A stretch of DNA of 64,000 bases, from positions 73,990,829 to 74,054,828 of the forward strand of contig OY804588.1 of assembly GCA_963680875.1 (NCBI GenBank). The letters are read 5' to 3'. Origin of the DNA: Bathymodiolus brooksi. Lineage: Eukaryota > Mollusca > Bivalvia > Mytilida > Modiolidae. Below are positions 55,132 through 64,000 of the stretch, in pieces. The number at the start of each line of letters is the position of its first letter. Position 1 is the first letter of the stretch. The translations under genes were made by a program, and so were the position numbers. The notes under the pieces are model-generated. The model worked only from the letters and a program-made list of their open reading frames with translations, did not search any database and had not been told where the DNA came from.

Positions 55132-55692
55132 ATGACAGTACAGGTAACCTTTGACCTTTAAATTATTTACCAGGAAGCTGCAAGAACTGTCCCTTGTTTA
55201 CAGGGAATAAAACATAGACAGTACAGGTAACCTTTGACCTTTAAATTATTTAAAAGGAAGCTGCAAGAACTGTCCCTTGTTTACAGGGAATAAAACATGA
55301 CAGTACAGGTAACCATTGACCTTTAAATTATATACAAGGATGCTGCAATTACTGTCCCTTGTTTACAGGGAATAAAAGATGACAATACAGGTAACCTTTA
55401 AATTATTTATCAAGAAACTGCAATAACTGTTCCTTGCTTACAGGGAATAAAACATGACAGTACAGGTAACCTTTGACCTTTAAATTATTTACCAGGATGC
55501 TGCAAGAATTGTCCTTTGTTTACAGGGAATAAAACATGACAGTACAGGTAACATTTAAACTATTTACAAGGATGCTGCAAGAACTGTTCCTTGTTTACAG
55601 GGAATAAAACATGACAGTAGAGGTAACCTTTGACCTTTAAATTGTTTACCAGGAAGCAGCAAGAACTGTCCCTTGTTTACAGGGAATAAAAG
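55132..55692. repeat. ~83-bp tandem repeat with DR1-like motif, 7 copies
   Basis: Units begin GACAGTACAGGTAACCTTTG then ACCTTTAAATTATTTACC and end CCCTTGTTTACAGGGAATAA AACAT. The inverted reading AGGTCAAAGGTTA (a direct repeat of AGGTCA-like half sites with one-base spacing) is intact in four units, altered in one and deleted in two. CCCTTGTTTACAGGG is itself a small hairpin. Confidence 0.9.
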
Positions 55693-55814
55693 AAACAAAC
55701 ATTAAATATCAATATCTTACTTTATTTATTTGTATTTTAATGAAAAAAAAAAACATATTTTAAATGATAAACAACAATTAAGTACATGCATGATTAATTA
55801 TTAGAGGAAAAACA
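55693..55814. other. Spacer
   Basis: AT-rich, A-runs; nothing recognised. Confidence 0.4.
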
Positions 55815-55965
55815 AAATTCAGAGGCAGAGATGAATATATATGTATATATAGATCTTAGAAACAACAATTCAGAGGCAGAGATGAATATATATGTATATA
55901 TAGATCTTAGAAACAACAATTCAGAGATGAATATATATGTATATATAGATCTTAGAAACAACATA
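55815..55965. repeat. ~52-bp tandem repeat, 3 copies
   Basis: GATGAATATATATGTATATA then TAGATCTTAGAAACAACA; the third unit lacks GAGGCA. Confidence 0.88.
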
Positions 55966-56053
55966 TTTAATGTGGGGTAAAGCAAACAGTGGACTGGTTA
56001 TTTACAAAATATTATGTGATATATGATTCTTTGGCATTTGTTAATTAAATATT

Positions 56054-56270
56054 CTAGAGACTAGTGCACTCTGATATCAATTAGTGACTAGTGCACTCTG
56101 ATATTAATTAGTGACTAGTGCACTCTGATATCAATTAGTGACTGGTGCACTCTGATATTAATTAGTGACTAGTGCACTCTGATATTAATTAGTGACTAGT
56201 GCACTCTGATATTAATTAGTGACTAGTGCACTCTGATATTAATTAGTTACTAGTGCACTCTGATATTTTA
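56054..56270. repeat. 27-bp minisatellite, 8 copies
   Basis: GACTAGTGCACTCTGATATT then AATTAGT, with minor variants. Confidence 0.92.
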
Positions 56271-56499
56271 CTGTACACCATTAAATTCCATGGCTGTTAA
56301 TTCTGAACACAATAAACTTAATATAAAATAAGATTTTCATGAATTTACTGAAGTTGTAAAATGATCAGATATCGTTCAATTTCTGAACTAGCAAATTAAG
56401 CCATCTTATATTTTTATGCAACCTTCTGACTTTTTTATGTTTAATTTTGAATTTATAAAACAAAAAAATGAAACTTTTTACATTGTAAATAATGAAAGC
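56271..56499. other. Spacer
   Basis: AT-rich, nothing recognised. Confidence 0.4.
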
Positions 56500-56775
56500 T
56501 TTCCTTTCAATAGAGCCAGCCATTAGTTCACATAGTAGCTGTTCTTTCAGTAGATCGAGCCATTTTTTTTAACATGGTGGCTGTTCTTTCAATAGATCGA
56601 GCCATTTTTTTTTCACAGGTAGACTGTTCTTTCAATAGGGCCAGTCATTTGTTTACATGGTAGCTGTCCTTTCAAAAGGGCCAGTCATTTTTTTTTACAT
56701 GGTGGCTGTTCTTTCAGTAGATCCAGCCATTTTTTACATGGTAGCTGTCCTTTCAATAGGGCCAGTCATTTGTTC
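56500..56775. repeat. Degenerate ~44-bp tandem repeat, about 6-7 copies
   Basis: GGTAGCTGT[T/C]CTTTCAATAG followed by [AT/GG][C/G]CAG[C/T]CATTTTTTTACAT; copies vary in T-run length. Confidence 0.8.
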
Positions 56776-57902
56776 ATAAAAATAAATAGCAAAACAACAT
56801 TACAATGACATAACATACAAATCATAAACATTTTGCAAATCTTTCAAAGAAAGTTTATTTTAATACAGCTACATAACCTATATAATAATCTAGTCAGCAA
56901 AATGATACAAAAGAATAATAAATTATGCAGAGCAAAACATGTAAAATTTTACATGTAAAACACCAGTGAAAAAAAAACTAAGCTCATTTATATATAAATA
57001 ATTGAATTGGTCCCATCAATAAATAATTCAAAGCTTAAGAAATGGGTATATTTGGTACAAATACAATTTTCACAGAAAATATTTAAATCAATGCATCTAT
57101 CTCGTGTGATCTTTGTGACAAAAAAATTATAAGTAAAAATAAAACAGAATCCTAAGATAAAACTTGGCACCATCAGATTCTGTAAATATCAACAAATTAT
57201 GATGCTTATCAACAACATATAATACTGTTTATGTATTTAAGGCTTATAATGAACTCTTTTACATCATATTTCACATCATGCCAGGACCATAAATCTAACT
57301 CATATCCTCTATAGCCATACAATGAAGGAAAATTATGGATATCTTTTTTTTTGCAAAGATTACATTTAGATTTTCTTATTTACATGTATAAAAAATATCA
57401 TGCTACAAACCAAACAAAATTTGATTGGTAGTTGTTAAATAACAAATTAGCATATTCACAATAATAATAATATATGAATTCTATTTCAAATATTTCTGAG
57501 TTTTCCTTTTATTTCCTTTTTACCTTTCCGGGGCCTCGGTGACATCCTCATATTATTGACGTTGGTTAGTGTCTCGTTGCCCACTTCCCAGTGTTAATAT
57601 TTCAAAGAGGGGTCAATTAATTATATCTATCTGGGCTTTCCTCCCCATATAAAACTGATGACATGATAGATGACAAATGACTGAGAGTGACAATCATCAC
57701 TAGTAATCTTAACCCCACGGTTCTTCTTCCATACTTATTTAAGTAAAAGTATAATAATTGTTTTAAAAGGTTGTATTCTGCCAAGGTATTTGTTAACCTA
57801 AAAAATACCCATGGAAGCTACTAGCTAGCCACGGATGATCTTCAATTATTGCACACATATATTAATAAAACTTATATAATTACTTTCTTTGTTTTTATCA
57901 AT
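56776..57902. other. Unassigned AT-rich region
   Basis: No coding signal on either strand. May be part of the 3' UTR or intron of a minus-strand gene whose terminal exon is near 62.9 kb, but nothing shows that. Confidence 0.35.
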
Positions 57903-58033
57903 AGTCAAACCTGCCCATGCAGTCACCTCTATTAAGTCAAACCTGCCCATGCAGTCACCTCTATTAAGTCAAACCTGCCCATGCAGTCACCTCTATTAAG
58001 TTAAACCTGCCCATGCAGTCACCTCTATTAAGC
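57903..58033. repeat. 32-bp minisatellite, 4 copies
   Basis: GTCAAACCTGCCCATGCAGT then CACCTCTATTAA. Confidence 0.92.
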
Positions 58034-58079
58034 AGTCACAGGTATTTAAAGGTAACCTTTTCTTGTCCTGTCCTAGAAC

Positions 58080-58168
58080 ATTTCATGTCAATTGAACCTC
58101 TTTTAACAGGTCACCTGTCTTATAAGGCCACTTTGTCAAAGGTGACCTCTTAATACAGGTTTGACTGT
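58080..58168 (-). repeat. Interspersed repeat with AGGTCACC words
   Basis: Minus strand ACAGTCAAACCTGTATTAAG then AGGTCACC and TATAAGACAGGTGACCTG. The adjacent 32-bp array starts with the same GTCAAACCTG word, and the 33-bp arrays of U1-U3 have similar alternation (AGGTACATG, ATAAGGACCTCATTAAAG), suggesting a common source repeat. Family not named. Confidence 0.5.
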
Positions 58169-58655
58169 ATAATATATTAATATTCATTGTTGAAATCTCA
58201 AGTTTGAAATACCAGTAATTGTTTGCAATGTTTGATTTTAAATAGTACATACTATTGAAGATATGTATTAAATGTTTCTTGGGCGAAAATAAAAGACACT
58301 GCAAAACTATTACTATTATGGTATGGTTGGGTGGTAACAATAAAAAAAAAAAAAAAAAAATGGAAAAGAAGTATGCCCCCGCACTTGATAATTATGGACA
58401 AAGTTGCTTTGTTAGGAGTGATTTTTTAAAAATGAAGTGTGTCTGTAAGACACAAATGATGCCCCCGCCTGACTATAGGAAATTATAAACAAGTCAAAAG
58501 TTCTTTAACACTATGTATGATGTTCTATCATACTCAACATGTATACAGATAGTACCTTTAATTTTTCATTCCTGATATGTAAATATAAAGGTATTACCTG
58601 TGGTGAAATGGGTATAATTCCCCATACAAACCATGTTTCCATTATGTAGCTAGTA
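58169..58655. other. Spacer with A-run and ATGCCCCCGC words
   Basis: Poly-A at 58,342-58,360. ATGCCCCCGC occurs at 58,373 and 58,462. No gene supported. Confidence 0.4.
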
Positions 58656-58975
58656 AGAAGGAAATGAAGTCCAACTACCTGTCATTTTGTGAATATTTGA
58701 CAAAAATCCCCCCCCCCCCCCCCCCGACTTTTCGTTGCGGGGACATAAAAAAATGACTAAGTCCAACTACCTGTCATTATCAAATATTTGATGAAAATCA
58801 AAATCTTGTGGACATGCACACCTCCATTATGTGTATAAACATCCTACAAAATATTAAAGCTGTAGCTCCAAAACTGTAGGAGGAGATAGCCGGACAAACC
58901 ATGTATCTATATCCGGACGGCCAGGGGTAAATTAATATGCCCCCGACTCTTAGTCGCAGACGCATAACAACCAAA
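58656..58975. repeat. Duplicated segment with poly-C run, ending ATGCCCCCGACTCTTAGTCG
   Basis: AGTCCAACTACCTGTCATT occurs at 58,669 and 58,760. A C-run lies at 58,709-58,725. The end ATATGCCCCCGACTCTTAGT then CGCAGACGCATAAC matches the GGGGACATAA/ATGCCCCCG style of a mussel repeat (from memory). Confidence 0.5.
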
Positions 58976-60156
58976 GTGCTTGGTATAAACAAACAAAATG
59001 TTTATTTTCTTTAAAAGATTAATCGTAGATGGCGTGACTGATCTATAAGGTCAATGCCCAAGGTCACTATGATCATTAAAAATGAATAAAATAATAACGA
59101 AAGTGGAAGAAGAAACATAATGGGAATAATGAGCACGAAAAATAAAAATAAAAAAGGTTCACAAAATAAGAAATATTGTCTGTCACTTGTACCAATACAG
59201 GTAATGAATTAATTAAGTACCAATACAGGTAATGAATTAATTAAAAACCAAAGGATGGAAAAAGGTAAACAAAGAAATAATCTACAAACAACAGCAGTCA
59301 ATCAAATATCATGTTATAATAGAATAAATATATAGTCATTTATTGTCTTCTTCTGTAGAATCAGTAATAAAATTAAAAAAACAAAATATACCACATCATG
59401 AGGACTGAGGCATATTATAGGAAACATTACTTAATGGTTTAAAACAATCTCCATCAAATTTGTTAGATATATACTTCAATAAATGTAAAGTATAATGTAA
59501 TATGTTGATCTTCAGAATAAAATACTAGAGATGGGAAGGGGTGCTTGTGGCCATGATGTATAATATGATGTAATACAGTTATATAAATTGTAATATGTTG
59601 AGCTTCACAATAAGATACTGGGGGGGGGGGGGGGGGGTCTCTGTGGCCATGATTATATGGTGGTATGATTGACATCTATATACAACAATCAGTGTGTTCA
59701 TCAACAAGGTTTGTATGTCTGACTTCCATCTGTGACGAGTGTGTAAATAATAGATACAACCTTTCATATTTTGGATTGGAATGTGAGCATTTCATACCAT
59801 TGCTAACACTATATCAGTTACATCATGTTTGTTAATTTTGCCAGTGGTGTTTCTCCTAGTAAAAAAAATGCATCCCCCACATCAAGTTTGTATCCATGAC
59901 AACATGTCATGTGATGAAAATCAAACTCACAAACTGTAGTGATGATATGTCCTCATTGTGTATCTAGGTGTAAGATCAATGATCATTTGATGAATGCCCC
60001 CCCCCCCCCCCCCCCATATGTAGCTGAGATATAACATTATGTACAATATATTCCTATTAAATCACTGGTATAAAATACATTAATACTATAAGTTAACTTT
60101 TGACACAAGTTTGGCACAATATTAACTTTGACTAAGGAACACATGATGTCATGGTA
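58976..60156. other. Region with homopolymer runs and small duplications
   Basis: ACCAATACAGGTAATGAATT duplicated at 59,190/59,218. A ~95-bp diverged duplication around GTAATATGTTGA[T/G]CTTCA at 59,496/59,591. A G-run at 59,620-59,637 and a C-run at 59,998-60,015. No gene supported. Confidence 0.45.
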
Positions 60157-62212
60157 CAGTTAACAGTACTGTTATTATATGTGAATGATAACAGTTAACA
60201 GTACTGTTATTATATGTGAATGACAACAGTTAACAGTACTGTTATTATATGTGAATGATAACAGTTAACAGTATTGTTATTATATGTGAATGATAACAAT
60301 TAACAGTACTGTTATTATATGTAAATGATAACAGTTAACAGTACTGTCATTATATGTGAATGATAACAGTTAACAGTACTGTTATTATATGTGAATGATA
60401 GCAGTAAACAGTACTGTTATTATATGTGAATGATAACAGTTAACAAAACTGTTATCATTCACATATAATAACAGTAAACAGTACTGTTATTATATGTGAA
60501 TGACAACAGTTAACAGTACTGTTATTATATGGGAATGATAACAGTTAACAGTATTGTTATTATATGTGAATGATAACAATTAACAGTACTGTTATTATAT
60601 GTAAATGATAACAGTTAACAGTACTGTCATTATATGTGAATGATAACAGTTAACAGTACTGTTATTATATGTGAATGATAGCAGTAAACGGTACTGTTAT
60701 TATATGTGAATGATAACAGTTAACAGCACTGTTATTATATGTGAATGATAACAGTTAACAGTACTGTTATTATATGTGAATGATAACAGTTAACAGTACT
60801 ATTATTATATGTGAATGATAACAGTTAACAGTACTGTTATTATATGTGAATGATAATAGTTAACAGTACTATTATTATATGTGAATGATAACAGTACTGT
60901 TATTATATGTGAATGATAACAGTAAACAGTACTGTTATTATATGTGAATGATAACAATTAACAGTACTATTATTATATGTGAATGATAACAGTACTGTTA
61001 TTATATGTGAATGATAACAGTACTGTTATTATATGTGAATGATAACAATTAACAGTACTGTTATTATATGTAAATGATAACAGTTAACAGTACTGTCATT
61101 ATATGTGAATGATAACAGTTAACGGTACTGTTATTATATGTGAATGATAGCAGTAAACGGTACTGTTATTATATGTGAATGATAACAGTTAACAGCACTG
61201 TTATTATATGTGAATGATAACAGTTAACAGTACTGTTATTATATGTGAATGATAACAGTTAACAGTACTATTATTATATGTGAATGATAACAGTTAACAG
61301 TACTGTTATTATATGTGAATGATAATAGTTAACAGTACTATTATTATATGTGAATGATAACAGTTAACAGTACTATTATTATATGTGAATGATAACAGTA
61401 CTGTTATTATATGTGAATGATAACAGTTAACAGTACTATTATTATATGTGAATGATAATAGTTAACAGTACTGTTATTATATGTGAATGATAACAGTTAA
61501 CAGTACTATTATTATATGTGAATGATAATAGTTAACAGTACTGTTATTATATGTGAATGATAACAGTAAACAGTAGTATTATTATATGTGAATGATAACA
61601 GTACTGTTATTATATGTGAATGATAACAGTTAACAGTACTATTATAATATGTGAATGATAATAGTTAACAGTACTATTATTATATGTGAATGATAACAGT
61701 ACTGTTATTATATGTGAATGATAATAGTTAACAGTACTGTTATTATATGTGAATGATAACAGTTAACAGTACTATTATTATATGTGAATGATAACAGTAC
61801 TGTTATTATATGTGAATGATAACAGTTAACAGTACTATTATAATATGTGAATGATAATAGTTAACAGTACTATTATTATATGTGAATGATAACAGTACTG
61901 TTATTATATGTGAATGATAATAGTTAACAGTACTGTTATTATATGTGAATGATAACAGTTAACAGTACTATTATTATATGTGAATGATAACAGTACTGTT
62001 ATTATATGTGAATGGTAGCAGTTAACAGTACTGTTATTATATGTGAATGATAACAGTTAACAGTACTATTATTATATGTGAATGATAACAGTTAACAGTA
62101 CTATTATTATATGTGAATGATAACAGTACTGTTATTATATGTGAATGATAACAGTTAACAGTACTATTATTATATGTGAATGATAACAGTAAACAGTAGT
62201 GTTATTATATGT
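60157..62212. repeat. 35-bp satellite with 14-bp palindrome, about 58 copies
   Basis: Unit CAGTTAACAGTACTGTTATT then ATATGTGAATGATAA. It contains the perfect palindrome TAACAGTACTGTTA. A 28-bp variant lacks CAGTTAA. One unit at about 60,447-60,475 is inverted relative to the rest, making a 29-bp perfect hairpin with the unit at 60,413-60,441. Confidence 0.95.
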
Positions 62213-62883
62213 CATTTCCAGACATTTGAACATTTTCAACACTTAACAATAATTAAACAATACTGTCATCAGAATAGTTCAACAAAACCTATTAACAATT
62301 TAATATACTCTTCAACGTTCACAAATGATACAAAATGATACGGATGAGAAATTAATGTTTGATTACACTAGATGAAATGAAAATAAAGAAAATAAAATGA
62401 AACTTGGTCAAGGTCATTACCCAGCATTCTCTTCACTATGTACATCCTTGTTACCCAATGAAAGTACTTATGTCTCTTAAATAATAAAAATAAACCAGTG
62501 TGGACACAAATAAGTGTCAAGTTTGTCTGCCCAAGTCATGAGTGAGTGTCAAGTTTGTCTGCACAAATCATGAATGAATCAGTCTTATAACAATACTAGA
62601 TATATTTGGCCAAACAATGTGTGGTTGTTTTGAAATGGATTCAATCACAAAGTTCATTGACCTTGAAACCATCAAAAGTCATGTGACGTGATCTATTATG
62701 CGTGGTATTCAAAAAATAAAAATAAAAAACACTTAATAATTGTTGCAGTCACAGGAAAAGTAACATATTTCTGGCATTTCTTGACTTTCGTCACAAGCAG
62801 ATAAAAAATAAATGATATGAGTATTATACAAAGATGTGGTACAAAGATTTCCCATGTTATGAATATGTACGTATCTGCTATGA
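62213..62883. other. Probable 3' flank of the minus-strand exon
   Basis: AAGTGTCAAGTTTGTCTGC is duplicated at 62,513/62,547. No other gene; small minus frames overlap but lack coding character. Confidence 0.4.
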
Positions 62884-63017
62884 CTAGTGGTATAAATCAA
62901 CACTGGATTCAATGTCATCCACGTCAACATCTATTGTTCTGATATTTTCTTTATCTTTGTATTGAGCTTTCTCAAAATTTGTCCTTGCTTTTGTCATCAC
63001 TTTTGTTGTCCTTTTCA
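62884..63017 (-). CDS. Terminal exon of an unidentified minus-strand gene
   Basis: Minus strand has a strong acceptor (CTGTCTGTTTTTTCAG) then 134 nt open to TAG at 62,884-62,886. Translation after the split codon: KRTTKVMTKARTNFEKAQYK, DKENIRTIDVDVDDIESS and VDLYH. It is a charged, acid-rich C-terminal tail typical of a real protein end, with no domain I recognise. The ATG-started frame extending to 63,069 reads intron. Upstream exons must lie to the right, within or beyond the last kilobase. Confidence 0.5.
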
Positions 63018-63910
63018 CTGAAAAAACAGACAGTAAAAATGTCAAAATATGTAATAATAAAGGTATCAACTTTCATTTATTAACAAGTTAATTGAAGAAC
63101 ATTTCACTTCACTAAATCTCACATACAATTTTTAATTCTAAATTGATAGTAGTTTCAAAATAAATTTTTTTCAAAATAATTATTCAAAATCATTGGCAGA
63201 CAGCTGCATTTGAATGAATGAAATGATAACTGACATTTACCTACCGACAAGAAAATAATTAGCTTACAATCAGAAAAAGATAATCTAGTTGTTTGTAAAC
63301 TTGCTGTTGAAAGAATAAATTTATTACACAAATTGTCTTTGAGGTATTATTATATGAATTTGGAGGTATTATTATATGAATTTGGCCAAGTTTGGATTCA
63401 ATTAATTATCAGCTGTTGTAAAAGCTGATCGGCAACCTGACAAAATGTTGTAATGATATTCTGAACAGTGTAACGTTTAAATGAATATTGTTTGATAAAA
63501 AATTAGTGATACCGCTGTACACAGGCATTTTTTCTGAGTTCTCACCTCACTCACAGTGTACTGACATTAAAAGACTTTATCATTAAATTATATTTATTTA
63601 ATATGATGACCACTTCAGTGTTTCAGTTAAGAAATCCAATTGTATTCTTTATAAATGATGGGAGTTTTGAAAACAAACCTAATTAACAATTATCAAAATA
63701 TATTATTAAATGACTATGAATTTTCTTAATTCTGATTGGTTTAGAAGGTTCATTGCTTCCTCTAACAGAACTACATGTCCACCGCACAATTTTGTGCGTG
63801 AGGTTAATAAATCTCATGTCGCAGTTAGTACGTACCCAAATATAGTAATAGGGGAAAACCAGTAGACTGATTAATATCGATAAACTTGATTGGCCGACAT
63901 TTTGAACCTC
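63018..63910. other. Intron-like spacer
   Basis: AT-rich. A 22-bp duplication (GAGGTATTATTATATGAATT TG) at 63,341-63,384. No convincing exon on either strand. Confidence 0.4.
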
Positions 63911-63975
63911 AACCAATCAGAGGCGGTCTTGCTAACGAACTTCGGTAATCAGCAGACAACTGTTAGTAAACAAAA
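63911..63975 (+). promoter_or_regulatory. Possible promoter/5' UTR with CCAAT box
   Basis: AACCAATCAGAGGCGG at 63,911-63,926 (CCAAT at 63,913-63,917), GC-richer than its surroundings, about 60 bp before an ATG. No TATA box. Weak evidence. Confidence 0.35.
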
Positions 63976-64000
63976 ATGAACGAAGCAGATTTGACAGTAG
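63976..64000 (+). CDS. Possible first codons of a plus-strand gene cut by the window end
   Basis: AACAAAAATGAACGAAGCAG: ATG in a favourable AAAA context opens MNEADLTV and the window ends. The frame cannot be tested further; assignment rests on the start context and the CCAAT box upstream. Confidence 0.3.

Noticed and set aside
58083..58340. 85-residue minus frame ending CIKRSPLTKWPYKTGDLLKE
   Set aside because: That wording is a translation of the AGGTCACC interspersed repeat, seen in many unrelated predicted proteins; not a gene.

Overview
The window is non-coding-rich, AT-rich eukaryotic DNA. Several signs point to a marine bivalve, most likely a mussel-like one; this is inference. They are RING-less B-box/propeller proteins of the type expanded in bivalves, tRNA-headed SINEs whose core ends in a GATATAGCTGAAATATTGCT-type motif, reverse-transcriptase relics with a 3' tail familiar from mussel genomes (from memory, not searched), a Tc1 element, and very many mini- and satellite arrays. 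There are no operons, and few conventional exons.

Layout. 1-2 kb: the last exon of a phosphatidylinositol-phosphate-kinase-like gene (closest by eye to PIP5KL1) on the + strand, preceded by an intronic 33-bp minisatellite and a tandemly duplicated splice acceptor. 2-5.9 kb: 18-bp, 51-bp, 45-bp and ~70-bp tandem arrays, a repeat with a terminal hairpin, and a MITE with ~36-bp terminal inverted repeats. 5.86-32.44 kb: a head-to-tail segmental triplication, U1 (9.2 kb), U2 (9.2 kb) and U3 (8.2 kb). Each unit carries, in order, a 33-bp array, a retroelement tail with a 30-bp array of differing copy number (5/10/3), reverse-transcriptase relics on both strands, SINEs with readable target-site duplications, and one minus-strand B-box gene. 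The U1 and U3 genes are open (560 and 554 aa). The U2 gene is broken by a 13-bp deletion and a nearby 1-bp gain, with a stop codon between them. U1 and U2, but not U3, also have a 166-bp foldback sequence and a CCAAT/CRE motif upstream of the gene.

32.4-39.8 kb: relics paralogous to the unit end, interrupted by a complete-ended Tc1 element (33,249-34,843) with a frameshifted DD34E transposase; then a 425-bp tandem duplication and two foldback sequences. 39.8-55.0 kb: two arrays of one 24-bp satellite (1.7 and 6.4 kb), separated by 7 kb that holds a truncated MITE and two inverted-repeat-bounded candidate transposons. One of these (44,146-46,373) contains an unassigned 126-codon open frame. 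The outer sequence at the right end of array 1 recurs inverted at the left end of array 2. 55.0-62.2 kb: further tandem arrays, including an ~83-bp repeat carrying a nuclear-receptor DR1-like motif and a 35-bp satellite with a 14-bp palindrome per unit. 62.2-64 kb: a probable minus-strand terminal exon and, at the very end, a possible plus-strand first exon behind a CCAAT box.

The long open frames that run through the arrays follow from repeat periods divisible by three and are not called as genes. Only the kinase exon, the three B-box copies, the transposon relics and the small exons near 62.9 and 64 kb are treated as coding. Copy numbers and boundaries were counted by eye.
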